From Nocardia huaxiensis (GTDB lineage Bacteria; Actinomycetota; Actinomycetes; Mycobacteriales; Mycobacteriaceae): a stretch of 64,000 nucleotides of DNA. The notes below the pieces were generated by a model that was not told the origin of the DNA, did not search any database, and was given only the letters and a program-made list of their open reading frames with translations. Of the stretch, positions 9,129 through 17,441 are shown piece by piece (the first letter of the stretch is position 1; every line of letters begins with the position of its first letter). The stretch is taken from positions 4,774,001 to 4,838,000 of the forward strand of contig NZ_CP059399.1 in NCBI RefSeq assembly GCF_013744875.1. The letters are read 5' to 3'. The position numbers were made by a program, and so were the translations under genes.

Positions 9129-9821
9129 ATGCGCGCATTGCTGATACTGGTTGTCGTCCTGGGAATCGCGCTGATCGTTGGTGACCGGGTGGCGGTGACC
9201 ATGGCGCAGAACGAGATCGCCCGCCAGATCGCCGCCGAATACCAGCTTCCGAACCAACCGAAGGTCACCATCGACGGTTTTCCCTTCCTGACGCAGGCCG
9301 TCGACGGCACCTACCGGGAAGCCGAGATCAGCGTCGGAGACTGGACCGACCAGAACATCTCCGTCCGCAACCTGAATGTCACCCTCACCGACATCACCGC
9401 ACCCTTGAGCGACCTCCTCCAAAGCCGCACCGAAAACCTGGTCGCCGCGACCGCGACGGCAACAGCCCTGGTCCCCTACGACACCGTGAAGACCTACGCC
9501 CCAGCAGAAGTCGAAGCCATCTCCCACGGCCCCGACGGTCTGCACGTCACCGGAACCTTCTCGGTCCAGGGCATCCCGGTCCCCGCCACAGTCGTCGTCA
9601 CGGTCGCCCCCACCGCTGACGGCATCGAGGTCACCCCCGTCTCGGTCCAACCCGCCACCACCGGCATCACCATCCCCCTGGCCCTCCTCCGAGACTCCCT
9701 CACCTTCACCGTCCCCCTCCACCGCCTACCCCTCGGCGCCCAACTGACCGCGATCGAACCGAGCTCCGACGGCCTCGACGTCACCGCCGTAGCCCACGAC
9801 GTCCGCTTCTCCGACCTGTAA
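9129..9821 (+). CDS. LmeA/DUF2993-family exported lipid-binding protein
   Basis: 230 residues with an uncleaved or cleaved N-terminal hydrophobic segment (LLILVVVLGIALIVG). It then shows the DUF2993 pattern: V.MAQNEIARQIAAEYQLP, IDGFPFLTQAVDGTYREAEI, a long beta-rich middle and DGLHVTGTFSV. The mycobacterial member LmeA binds phospholipid and supports lipomannan elongation; a cell-envelope role is inferred. No lipobox Cys is visible. It is a monocistronic unit. Confidence 0.7.
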   Translation: MRALLILVVVLGIALIVGDRVAVTMAQNEIARQIAAEYQLPNQPKVTIDGFPFLTQAVDGTYREAEISVGDWTDQNISVRNLNVTLTDITAPLSDLLQSRTENLVAATATATALVPYDTVKTYAPAEVEAISHGPDGLHVTGTFSVQGIPVPATVVVTVAPTADGIEVTPVSVQPATTGITIPLALLRDSLTFTVPLHRLPLGAQLTAIEPSSDGLDVTAVAHDVRFSDL

Positions 9822-9848
9822 CCGGCCACGTCACGCACGGGAGTTCGG

Positions 9849-10427
9849 CTACTTCATCCCGGCGGCGCGAAAGAGCCGATCGTAGATCTCCCGGATCATC
9901 CGCTGCTTGCGCGCGTTGTAGTCCATCACATTGCCGCCGCCGGGAATGGCGGCTCGTTTGGCGTCCTCATAGCGTGCGCGATCTTCGGGGTGGGTGCGCA
10001 GCCAGTCGCGAAACATGCGCAGTCGGATGGTTTCCGGGCAGTCGGGGCCGAAGACGTGCAGGTTCACTCGCGGGTCGGCGAGCCGGAGGCATCGATGCTC
10101 GTGGAATGACGGTTCTCGGATTGTGAGGTAATAGCCGAGGCGTTCGAGGGAGGGCACGTATACGTCCTCCTGCCGTGGGTCGGCCACGGTGAGAACTATG
10201 TCGACGACATCTTTGGCGGCCAATCCCTCGACAGCAGTGGACCCGACATGCTCGATTTCGAGGACCGTCTCGCCGAGCGCTGCACGGATGTCGGCGGCCA
10301 AGACCGAAAAGCGTTGTGGCCATTGCGGGTTGTACGGGACGATCGTGATCGTCTCCGGTGGCGGCGGCCCGTTCACCCAGGGGTTCTCGGCAGGGTCCGG
10401 CTCGCGGTGCCGGACTATCTCGTTCAC
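9849..10427 (-). CDS. GrpB family protein (UPF0157)
   Basis: 192-residue GrpB/UPF0157 protein, a nucleotidyltransferase-fold family. Key stretches are IVPYNPQWPQRF, EIEHVGSTAVEGLAAKDVVDI (the GSTAV...K..VD core with the acidic pair) and NLHVFGPDCPE, followed by a helical tail. A small-molecule nucleotidyl transfer activity is suspected for the family. The start is GTG 10427, three bases after AGAAGG; GTG 10445 is an alternative. The frame stays open to 10688, but that stretch overlaps a gene relic read on the other strand. Confidence 0.8.
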   Translation of the reverse strand: MNEIVRHREPDPAENPWVNGPPPPETITIVPYNPQWPQRFSVLAADIRAALGETVLEIEHVGSTAVEGLAAKDVVDIVLTVADPRQEDVYVPSLERLGYYLTIREPSFHEHRCLRLADPRVNLHVFGPDCPETIRLRMFRDWLRTHPEDRARYEDAKRAAIPGGGNVMDYNARKQRMIREIYDRLFRAAGMK

Positions 10428-10473
10428 ACGCCTTCTGTCGGCCACACGAAGCCAGGGTAGTGGCACGCTGGCA

Positions 10474-10706
10474 GGGTGGGGGTATCGGTTGATTTTCACG
10501 TTCGGTGGGGACAACTTCACCAAGGCTGATGATCTCGAGTTGCATCGTTCGCGGGCGCAGGTCGTGAGCAAGGTGGAGGAAGAGGAGTTGACCGTGCTGG
10601 TGGTGGGGACGGCTTTGCCGCCAAGATGCGGTACACGCGAACCTGGGCGCACGATGCGGCGTTCGGGTGGCGGGTGATCGCGGCGCACGCTTCGACGGTC
10701 GCGTAG
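10474..10706 (+). pseudogene. Decayed SnoaL/DUF4440-like gene remnant
   Basis: Two neighbouring frames each carry half of what looks like a nuclear transport factor 2-fold (DUF4440) protein. Up to about 10620 one frame reads FTKADDLELHRSRAQVVSKV. From ATG 10626 another reads MRYTRTWAHDAAFGWRVIAA and stops at TAG 10704. Family members carry these two segments in one chain, separated by about 20 residues missing here. A deletion with frameshift plus a lost 5' end explains this. The whole region from 10428 to 10790 holds no other credible gene. Confidence 0.5.
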
Positions 10707-10790
10707 CGGTTCGGCGCGGCAGTCACAGGCGCCCAGGGGATGGCGTCTGCGAGCCGGCCGGTTCGATCTGCCTGCCTAGCCGCGGCGCGG

Positions 10791-11072
10791 TCAGTGTCCC
10801 TGCTGGTCGGTGAGGCTCAGTCCTTCTTTCGCCTTCATGCGCCTGTGCTCGAGCAGGATCCAGGTGATGCCCGTGCCGGCCAAGAGGACGGTGGCGATGG
10901 CACCCACGAGTGCCCATCCCTCGAATCCGTAGCCGGCGGCGGTCAGGGTCGATGCCAGGGCGATGATGCCCAATGCGCACAGGACTATTCCGGGGATGTT
11001 GTAGCCGTCTTCGATGCCCTCGCCTGCGTGACTTCTGGTGGTGCGGCTGTGGTCCGGGAATTCGCTGCGCAT
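10791..11072 (-). CDS. usfY: UsfY-like small membrane protein
   Basis: 93 residues. The N-terminal DHSRTTRSHAGEGIEDGYNIPG matches the mycobacterial UsfY pattern (DH.RTTR..AGES), followed by two membrane segments (IVLCALGIIALASTL and ALVGAIATVLLAGTGITWIL) and a charged LEHRRMKAKE tail. usfY in mycobacteria lies beside sigF; no sigF locus is seen here. The function is unknown; a link to general stress regulation is inference from the mycobacterial name only. Confidence 0.6.
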   Translation of the reverse strand: MRSEFPDHSRTTRSHAGEGIEDGYNIPGIVLCALGIIALASTLTAAGYGFEGWALVGAIATVLLAGTGITWILLEHRRMKAKEGLSLTDQQGH

Positions 11073-11163
11073 GCCTCCCGGCTACCCGCAGGTTCGAGGG
11101 GCAAACGCCCAGCTCTCACGCCCCGCCACCGCAGCGGTCGATTGCCGGTGCGATATTCGGACG

Positions 11164-11910
11164 ATGACACCATCGGGCAACCGGCAACGCTATGTCGAGG
11201 CGGTAAACACCTATGTCGCTACCCATTTGGTGCGAGCGGATGAATCCAGCCGCGAGGGTGACGCGTCGAGCTGGTTTCGCACCGGCGGTCCCAGTGACGA
11301 ACTGAACGGCGTGCTGCGGCTCGGCGGTGATCTTCCGTACGAGATCGCGCGGTTGCGTGACCTGTTCGACGGCGTCCCCGCGTCCTGGCATGTCTGGCGG
11401 GAGATCGATCCTCCGGAGATCGCGGAACTGCTGGCGCGACACGGTCTGGCGGTGTTCGAAACCGAGCCGCTCATGGTGTTCACGGACAAGGGCTCGCACC
11501 TCGCGCTCGGGCAGGGTGAGCTCGCGCGGATCGAGGAAGTCTCCGACGAATCCGGCCTCGCGCAGTGGGCGGCCCTCTGGTCGGGTGTGCCCGGTGCGGC
11601 GGCATTGGCGGCGGGTCTGCGTCAGGCCATGCGACTGGGATCGACGCGCTACCTGGTGTGGCGTGAGCATGGGGCAGTGCTCGGCTGCGCCGCGGTCGTG
11701 ACCAGCGCCGCGGGCGCGTCCATCGAGCACATCGTGACGCGTGCCGATCGCCGCGGGCGGGGGATCGGCACCGCGCTCACCCAGCGCGCCCTCGAGCTGG
11801 CCCTCGAATCCGGTTCGGATCACGTGGTACTCACCGCTTCGCCGGACGGAGAACACATCTATCGCCGACTCGGATTCGTCACCGTCGGGCACGTTGACCG
11901 TTACGCGTGA
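11164..11910 (+). CDS. GNAT family N-acetyltransferase
   Basis: 248 residues. The C-terminal third is a GNAT domain: GCAAVVTSAAGASIEHIVTR, the acetyl-CoA loop RADRRGRGIGTALTQRALE, and a last strand with YRRLGFVTVG. The N-terminal half (VPASWHVWREIDPPEIAELL ... GLAVFETEPLMVF) resembles the extra domain seen in two-domain actinobacterial acetyltransferases. Substrate unknown. I chose ATG 11164; the open frame begins earlier (11038) but overlaps the promoter region of the divergent usfY-like gene. Confidence 0.75.
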   Translation: MTPSGNRQRYVEAVNTYVATHLVRADESSREGDASSWFRTGGPSDELNGVLRLGGDLPYEIARLRDLFDGVPASWHVWREIDPPEIAELLARHGLAVFETEPLMVFTDKGSHLALGQGELARIEEVSDESGLAQWAALWSGVPGAAALAAGLRQAMRLGSTRYLVWREHGAVLGCAAVVTSAAGASIEHIVTRADRRGRGIGTALTQRALELALESGSDHVVLTASPDGEHIYRRLGFVTVGHVDRYA

Positions 11911-11940
11911 CGCCTGCGCGCCGCGGCCCTCCTCAGCAGC

Positions 11941-12036
11941 TTAAGTTACGGACGATTCTCTTAACAAGACTTGATGTGTCCATTGAATGAGTCTCACTGA
12001 AACGCGTTCACGGCCCCTTCGTGAGTGTTAAGTTAC
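11941..12036. promoter_or_regulatory. Upstream region of the latex-clearing gene with a repeated TTAAGTTAC element
   Basis: The nonamer TTAAGTTAC occurs at 11941-11949 and again at 12028-12036 in the AT-richer 186-bp gap before the rubber oxygenase gene, and a related CTCTTAAC lies near 11958. Two copies in one short leader suggest a regulator site or duplicated promoter element. No regulator is identified, and chance is possible for a 9-mer. Confidence 0.3.
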
Positions 12037-12096
12037 TGCGCATTCTGGCGAGTTTGGCAGCGCCGGAAGGGCTTGTACTCAATGAGGAGATACGTC

Positions 12097-13338
12097 ATGG
12101 ACGTAGTCAACAGGCGGAATGCGTTGAAGGCCGGAGCGGTCCTGGGAGCGGTCGGGGCCCTGGCGGTGGGCGGGCCGGCGCGAGCGGAACCGTGGAGTTG
12201 GTCACCGGAAGGATCGGTGGCGGGAACCGGAACCGGGGCCGACCCGCTGACGGTGTGGGACCCGGAAGCCGATGAACTGGTGGCCCGGTTGATCGATGCG
12301 GGCGAGGTGCCCGCCGTCAATGCGCTTCTGCGGACGTGGACCACCAACGGGCAGGCGCTGCCCGACGGATTGCCCTCGGATCTCCGGGATTTCATCGAAT
12401 ACGCGCGCAGGCTGCCGCAGTGGACGGATCCGGTGAAATTGGACGCCGCGATTCGGTTCAACAAGAAGCGCGGGCTGTACCTGGGAGTGCTGTACGGGTT
12501 CGCCAGCGGGATGATGAGCACCGTCATCCCCAAGGAGGCGCGGGCGGTCTACTACTCCCAGGGCGGACAGGATCTGAAGGACCGGATCTCGAAGACGGCC
12601 AAGCTCGGCTACGACATCGGCAATGCGAATGCCTATGCCCCCGACGGGGAAATGATCGTCACCTGTGTGAAGACGCGGCTCGTGCACGCGGCGGTACGGC
12701 ATTTGCTGCCACAGTCCCCGCACTGGGTGCACGCCGCCGAGGAAGACATCCCGATCAGCCAGAACGACATCATGGTCACCTGGCACAGCCTGCCCACCAC
12801 CGTCATGAAGCATCTGACCGCCTGGAACGTGCCGATTCCGCAGGACGAGTCGGCGGGTTTCCTGCACTCCTGGCAGGTGGCCGCGCACCTGCTCGGTGTG
12901 CGCGACGAATACATCCCCAATTCCTGGCCGGAAGCCAATTCCCAAGCGGCACAGGTGCTCGACCCGATCATCGCCGCGACCCCGGAGGGCGCCAAGCTCG
13001 CTGATCGCCTCCTCGGGTTGGGCGCCAATATCGACTTCGCCATCCTCAGCAAGCCGATTCTCGGTTCGTTCACCCGCTTTCTGCTCGGCGACGCCCTGGC
13101 CGACGGTTTGGCCATTCCGCGCGAGCCGCTCTGGGATCCTCTGCTCCGATTCAGTTGGGGCCCTTTCATTGCCGTGCGGGAGGGGCTGCTCAGCGCCGTC
13201 CCCCCGATCGGCGACCCGTACTGGCTGTTCGACGAATTCCTCCGCAAGGCCGCCCTCATCTACCTGGCCGAACTGCGCATGCCGATCAGCATCGAAATCC
13301 CCACCATGAACCGGGACATGAGCCGGCAGCCGCGCTGA
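12097..13338 (+). CDS. lcp: Latex-clearing protein (Lcp), rubber oxygenase
   Basis: 413-residue secreted b-type haem dioxygenase that cuts poly(cis-1,4-isoprene) into aldehyde- and ketone-ended oligoisoprenoids. A Tat signal is present: NRRNALKAG with the twin Arg at 6-7, a hydrophobic stretch and PARA cleavage near residue 30. Residues known from Streptomyces Lcp K30 line up with a constant offset of one: Glu147, Arg163, Lys166, Thr167 (RISKT), Arg194, His197 (haem ligand, TRLVHAAVRH) and Arg201. DUF2236/MpaB superfamily. GAGGAG precedes ATG 12097 by about 8 bases; an upstream in-frame ATG at 12025 lacks this. A small secreted protein follows 46 bp downstream and may be co-transcribed. Confidence 0.9.
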   Translation: MDVVNRRNALKAGAVLGAVGALAVGGPARAEPWSWSPEGSVAGTGTGADPLTVWDPEADELVARLIDAGEVPAVNALLRTWTTNGQALPDGLPSDLRDFIEYARRLPQWTDPVKLDAAIRFNKKRGLYLGVLYGFASGMMSTVIPKEARAVYYSQGGQDLKDRISKTAKLGYDIGNANAYAPDGEMIVTCVKTRLVHAAVRHLLPQSPHWVHAAEEDIPISQNDIMVTWHSLPTTVMKHLTAWNVPIPQDESAGFLHSWQVAAHLLGVRDEYIPNSWPEANSQAAQVLDPIIAATPEGAKLADRLLGLGANIDFAILSKPILGSFTRFLLGDALADGLAIPREPLWDPLLRFSWGPFIAVREGLLSAVPPIGDPYWLFDEFLRKAALIYLAELRMPISIEIPTMNRDMSRQPR

Positions 13339-13384
13339 CGCTCATCCGACCGCGACGAACACCACCGAACTTCAAGGAAGACTC

Positions 13385-13717
13385 ATGCGTCCATCGATCG
13401 GACTCCTCATGGCGGCGGCGACGGCGGCAGCGCTCACCGGGACCGCGGCGAGCGTGTCTGCTCCCGCGTCCGCGAGCCCGGCCATCGCGCCCGTGGCCGA
13501 CTCCGAAACTGGTTCGTCCGCAGCCGATTCCGCTTCGGCCGCAGCGCAATCCGCGGTCTACCTGGCCGGCCGCGGCGATGTCATCGGCGTCATCGTGCTG
13601 CTGGGCATCACGCCGATTCACATGATCACCGGCGGCATCTGCGACCTGGTCACGTGGTCCGGGTCGTCGGATCCCTGCTCACCCACCCGCTACCCGGCGG
13701 TGTCCCACGCGCCGTGA
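13385..13717 (+). CDS. Small secreted protein downstream of lcp
   Basis: 110 residues with a Sec-type signal peptide (LLMAAATAAALTGTAASVSAP, Ala-rich cleavage near ASA). An Ala/Ser-rich linker follows, then a short hydrophobic segment (VIGVIVLLGITPIHMITGG) and a Cys pair (ICDLVTW ... DPCSP). AAGGAAG lies 5-10 bases before ATG 13385. No family recognised. The position directly behind the rubber oxygenase suggests, but does not prove, a joint extracellular role. Confidence 0.65.
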   Translation: MRPSIGLLMAAATAAALTGTAASVSAPASASPAIAPVADSETGSSAADSASAAAQSAVYLAGRGDVIGVIVLLGITPIHMITGGICDLVTWSGSSDPCSPTRYPAVSHAP

Positions 13718-13746
13718 TCGGCGGCGGGTGCCCGTGACCGGTCCGG

Positions 13747-14610
13747 TCAGGCGCAGCCGCCGCTGCGGCGCTCGAGGAGGACGGTGTCGCGCCACTGGCC
13801 GTTGAGCTGGGCGATGCGTTCACGCACGCCGACGGTGCGGAATCCGGCCGAGTGGTGCAGGGCGATGCCGGCGCGATTTTCTGGGAAGGTCGAGTGCTGC
13901 AGCGTCCACAGCCCGTCCTGGTCGGCGGCGAGGACCTGCGTGCGCAGAAGTGCTTTGCCGACGCCGCGCCCGCGCATGTCCTCGGCGACGTAGATGGAGG
14001 TTTCGGCGACGCCGCGATAGTAGTCGTGCTCGGAAACCGGTGTGGCAGCAGCCCATCCGACGATCTCGCCGTCGATCTCGGCCACCCATCGATGCCCGGG
14101 TAGCCACGTGCGGTCGAGGACTTCGGCGGCAGGGATCTCGGTGGCGAAGGTGGCGACACCGGTGGCGATGCCCTCGCCGTAGATGCGGCGTACCGCGTCC
14201 CAATCGTCGGCGGTCAGGGCGCGGACGGTGACGTCGGAGGGGATGTCGGCGGGGCAGCACGGCTGTGGCGGCAGCACACCCATGACGACGTCGGCGGCGT
14301 GCGGCAGGCCGGTGCAGCAGGCGGGGTTGATCGCGACGATGGTGCTGGTGCGGTCCTTGTGAACTCGGACGAATCCGACCTCGGCGAGCTTGCGCACGTG
14401 ATGAGACACCGTGGGCTGGCCGACCCCGAGCGCCTCGGCGATCTCACCGATGGTGGTCCCGGCGGGCTGGGCGGCGACATGGTGGAGCAGTCGTACTCGG
14501 GTGGGGTCGGCCAGGCAGGCGAACCAGCTCGCGTAGGTGGTCGCGTCCGCGATCGGCAGCGCGTCCACGCGGTGATCGGAACGCACGACCGGCATGTCCA
14601 GCGATGTCAT
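13747..14610 (-). CDS. ArsR repressor fused to an ArsN/PAT-type acetyltransferase
   Basis: 287 residues. Residues about 20-110 form an ArsR/SmtB winged helix (LADPTRVRLLHHV; TIGEIAEALGVGQPTVSHHV). Residues about 120-280 form a GNAT domain of the phosphinothricin/arsinothricin acetyltransferase group (RIYGEGIATGVATFATEIP, RGRGVGKALL, STFPENRAGIALHHSAGFR). Cys pairs at 98-99 and 118-119, between the domains, are candidate arsenite or organoarsenical ligands. ArsN1 enzymes acetylate arsinothricin, so this protein could both sense and inactivate an organoarsenical; that is inference. It is divergent from the ArsO-like gene across three operator-like repeats. Confidence 0.85.
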   Translation of the reverse strand: MTSLDMPVVRSDHRVDALPIADATTYASWFACLADPTRVRLLHHVAAQPAGTTIGEIAEALGVGQPTVSHHVRKLAEVGFVRVHKDRTSTIVAINPACCTGLPHAADVVMGVLPPQPCCPADIPSDVTVRALTADDWDAVRRIYGEGIATGVATFATEIPAAEVLDRTWLPGHRWVAEIDGEIVGWAAATPVSEHDYYRGVAETSIYVAEDMRGRGVGKALLRTQVLAADQDGLWTLQHSTFPENRAGIALHHSAGFRTVGVRERIAQLNGQWRDTVLLERRSGGCA

Positions 14611-14621
14611 CCCCCCACTAT

Positions 14622-14637
14622 ATCGATATCCATCGAT
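14622..14637. promoter_or_regulatory. ArsR-type operator, copy 1
   Basis: ATCGATATCCATCGAT, an inverted repeat with ATCGA/TCGAT arms, 12 bp before the ArsR-fusion start. It matches two further 16-mers at 14648 and 14681 in the same intergenic region. A binding site for the adjacent ArsR protein is the natural reading. Confidence 0.65.
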
Positions 14638-14647
14638 GGTTGCATTT

Positions 14648-14663
14648 ATCGACGTTCATCGAT
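14648..14663. promoter_or_regulatory. ArsR-type operator, copy 2
   Basis: ATCGACGTTCATCGAT, same ATCGA...TCGAT arms as copies 1 and 3, centred between the two divergent genes. Confidence 0.65.
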
Positions 14664-14680
14664 ACAGTTCCTCTCATTGA

Positions 14681-14696
14681 ATCGATGAGTATCGAT
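14681..14696. promoter_or_regulatory. ArsR-type operator, copy 3
   Basis: ATCGATGAGTATCGAT, ending one base before the AAAGGA ribosome site of the ArsO-like gene, so binding here could block transcription or its escape. Confidence 0.65.
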
Positions 14697-14710
14697 GAAA
14701 GGATTCTCCG

Positions 14711-16078
14711 ATGAACGAGTTGCCCGTCGTCGTGGTGGGAGCCGGGCCGATCGGCCTGGCCGCCGCGGCCGAACTGCGCGAACGCGGCCTCACCCCGCTG
14801 GTGTTCGAACGCGGCGCAAGCGCCGGCGCCGCGGTGTCGCAGTGGAACCACGTGCGGGTGTTCTCCCGCTGGGGTGAGCTGATCGCCCCCGCCGCCCGCA
14901 GACTGCTCGAATCCACCGGCTGGACCGCGCCGCGAGCCGATTCGTACCCGACCGGGCGTGACTGGGCCGTGGACTACCTGGTGCCGCTGGCGAAGGCCCT
15001 CGGCGAGGACGTGGTACGGGTCGGGGTCGAAGTCATCGGGGTCTCGCGCCGGGGCCGCGACCGGGTCGTGGACGCCGGCCGCGAGAGCGAACCGTTCACC
15101 GTGCGCGTACGCCACACCGACGGCCATGAGGAACGGGTGCTCGCTCGCGCGATCATCGACGCCTCGGGCACCTGGGGCGGCACCAACCCGCTCGGCGGTG
15201 ACGGTCTACCCGCGCTCGGGGAAACCGCTGCCGCGCACGCGATCTCCTACCGTGTCCCCGATCTCGACGACGAGCAGGTCCGCGCCCGCTATGCCGGTGC
15301 GCACACCGTGATCGCGGGCAGCGGGCATTCCGCGCTCACCGCGATCATCGCGCTGGCCGATCTGGCCGAACAGGCGCCCGGCACCCGGATCACCTGGGTC
15401 CTGCGGCGGGGAGAGGTCGGCAACACCTTCGGTGGCGGCGACGCCGACCAGCTGCCCGCACGAGGTGCGCTCGGACAGCGCGCGAAGCAGGCACTCGATC
15501 AGGGCCTGCTCCAGGTGGTGACCGGATTCCGCACCGCCGCAGTCGAACCAGGGGACGACCGCCGGGTCACACTGGTCTCGGAGGCCGGTGCCCGGATCGA
15601 GGACGTGGATCAGGTGGTGACCTTGACCGGATTCCGGCCGCAGCTCGAATGGCTCTCCGAAATCCGCCTCGGTCTGGACCCGGTGCTGCAGGCCCCGGTG
15701 CGGCTGGCTCCGCTGATCGACCCGAACGTGCACTCCTGCGGCACCGTCTACCCGCACGGCGTCACAGAACTCGCTCATCCCGAACCCGGCTTCTACCTGG
15801 CCGGAATGAAAAGCTACGGCCGCGCCCCGACCTTCCTCGCCCTCACCGGATACGAACAGGTCCGCAGCATCGCCGCCGAACTGGCCGGCGACCACGAATC
15901 CGCCACCCGCGTGGAACTGACCCTGCCCGACACCGGCGTGTGCGGCGGCGCGGGAGTCTTCGACGGCCCCGACACCACCGAGGCGACCAACGCGGGCGGT
16001 GGCTGTTGCGGAGGCGGCGGCGGTTCGGCTGCACCGCAACTGATCACCCTGGGCACGGCGGCCAACAGCTGCAACTGA
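14711..16078 (+). CDS. ArsO-like flavin-dependent monooxygenase with Cys-rich tail
   Basis: 455 residues. It has an FAD Rossmann motif VVVVGAGPIGLAAAAELRE at 6-24 and a second dinucleotide site near GAHTVIAGSGHSALTAII, the pattern of two-dinucleotide flavoprotein monooxygenases such as ArsO in actinobacterial arsenic islands. The C-terminus carries an unusual Gly/Cys tail (GVCGGAGV ... GGGCCGGGGG ... NSCN) that could bind soft metals. AAAGGA precedes ATG 14711. It is followed 8 bp later by an MFS transporter gene. The ArsO assignment rests on architecture and the ArsR neighbour; the exact reaction is not known. Confidence 0.7.
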   Translation: MNELPVVVVGAGPIGLAAAAELRERGLTPLVFERGASAGAAVSQWNHVRVFSRWGELIAPAARRLLESTGWTAPRADSYPTGRDWAVDYLVPLAKALGEDVVRVGVEVIGVSRRGRDRVVDAGRESEPFTVRVRHTDGHEERVLARAIIDASGTWGGTNPLGGDGLPALGETAAAHAISYRVPDLDDEQVRARYAGAHTVIAGSGHSALTAIIALADLAEQAPGTRITWVLRRGEVGNTFGGGDADQLPARGALGQRAKQALDQGLLQVVTGFRTAAVEPGDDRRVTLVSEAGARIEDVDQVVTLTGFRPQLEWLSEIRLGLDPVLQAPVRLAPLIDPNVHSCGTVYPHGVTELAHPEPGFYLAGMKSYGRAPTFLALTGYEQVRSIAAELAGDHESATRVELTLPDTGVCGGAGVFDGPDTTEATNAGGGCCGGGGGSAAPQLITLGTAANSCN

Positions 16079-16086
16079 TCTACCTG

Positions 16087-17316
16087 ATGACGCACCTCGA
16101 AACCACGCGGACCGGATCGCTCACCCGATCCGGTCTGCGCCGGGTCCTGGCCGTGCTGTGCCTGACCGAGATCACCAGCTGGGGCATCCTGTTCTACGCC
16201 TTCCCCGTTCTCGCGGTCTCCATCAGCGACGACACCGGCTGGTCGCTGCCCACGATCACCGCCGCGTTCTCCCTCGGCCAACTCGCCGCCGCCCTCATCG
16301 GCATCCCGGTCGGACGCACCCTCGATCGCGTCGGCCCCCGGACCGTCATGACCCTCGGCTCGGTGTCGAGCGTCGCCGCCGTCCTCGTGCTCGCGACCGC
16401 TCCGAACCTGGGCGTGTTCTTCCTCGGCTGGACCCTGGCCGGTGTGGCGATGGGCGCGGTGCTCTATCCGCCCGCGTTCGCCGCGCTCACCCGCTGGTGG
16501 GGTGAGGACCGGCTCAAAGCTCTGATGATCCTCACCCTCGCCGCCGGACTCGCCAGCACCGTTTTCGCCCCGCTCACCGCCACACTCGACGCCCACAACG
16601 GCTGGCGCACAACCTATCTCGTTCTCGGTGCCATTCTGGCCGCGGTAACGATCCCCGCGCACTGGTTCGGTCTCCACGGACCCTGGCCGCATCCGCCGGC
16701 CCCGCCGCACGACGCGTTCGCCGACCATGCCGCAGTTGCCCGCAGCCGCGGCTTCGTCATGCTCGTCATCACGGTGTGCCTGGCCGCGTTCGCCACCTCA
16801 GCCGCCGTGTTCAATCTCGTTCCGTTGTTGCAGGAGCGCGGATTCTCCCCGGCGCTCGCTGCATGGGCTCTCGGACTCGGCGGTGCCGGGCAAGTCCTGG
16901 GCCGCATCGGCTACCTGCCCCTCGCCGCCCGCAGCACCGTGCTGACCCGCACCCTGGCCATCCTCGCCGCCACCGCATTCGCCACCGCGCTCCTCGGACT
17001 CGTGACCGGGGTGACGGTGCTGATCGCGGTCTCCATCGGTGCGGGCCTGGTCCGCGGCATCTTCACCCTCGTCCAAGCCACCGCCATCCCCGACCGTTGG
17101 GGCGCAACCCATTACGGACGCCTCAACGGCCTGCTCTCCGCCCCCGTTGTGGTCGTCATGGCACTCGGGCCATGGGCGGGCACCGCACTGTCGGCCTGGA
17201 CGGGCAGCTACGCCCACGCCTACCTCATCCTCGCTGCCATCGCCGCACTCTCAGTACTCACCGGCACCGCTGCCGGAGTACCCGATCCGCCCTCGGAAAA
17301 GACCGACGGGACATAG
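16087..17316 (+). CDS. MFS transporter of the arsenic-type locus
   Basis: 409 residues with about 12 membrane segments in two halves and the MFS signature between helices 2 and 3 (GRTLDRVGPRTVMTLG). Likely a proton-driven exporter in the cytoplasmic membrane. Eight bases separate it from the ArsO-like gene, so the two are probably one operon controlled by the divergent ArsR fusion. The substrate may be the acetylated or oxidised arsenical made by its neighbours; this is inferred from position alone. The start ATG 16087 opens the hydrophilic N-terminus MTHLETTRTG. Confidence 0.75.
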   Translation: MTHLETTRTGSLTRSGLRRVLAVLCLTEITSWGILFYAFPVLAVSISDDTGWSLPTITAAFSLGQLAAALIGIPVGRTLDRVGPRTVMTLGSVSSVAAVLVLATAPNLGVFFLGWTLAGVAMGAVLYPPAFAALTRWWGEDRLKALMILTLAAGLASTVFAPLTATLDAHNGWRTTYLVLGAILAAVTIPAHWFGLHGPWPHPPAPPHDAFADHAAVARSRGFVMLVITVCLAAFATSAAVFNLVPLLQERGFSPALAAWALGLGGAGQVLGRIGYLPLAARSTVLTRTLAILAATAFATALLGLVTGVTVLIAVSIGAGLVRGIFTLVQATAIPDRWGATHYGRLNGLLSAPVVVVMALGPWAGTALSAWTGSYAHAYLILAAIAALSVLTGTAAGVPDPPSEKTDGT

Positions 17317-17441
17317 CGAAGTGCCGATGCCCGTTCGAGCAGGACCGGCTGGATGACGACGTGCCGTACGAGATTCGTTGGCCGAATGCCTTTTCTATGT
17401 GACCGATTCCGGCTGGGCGTGAGGCTGCCGCGTCGAAAGAA

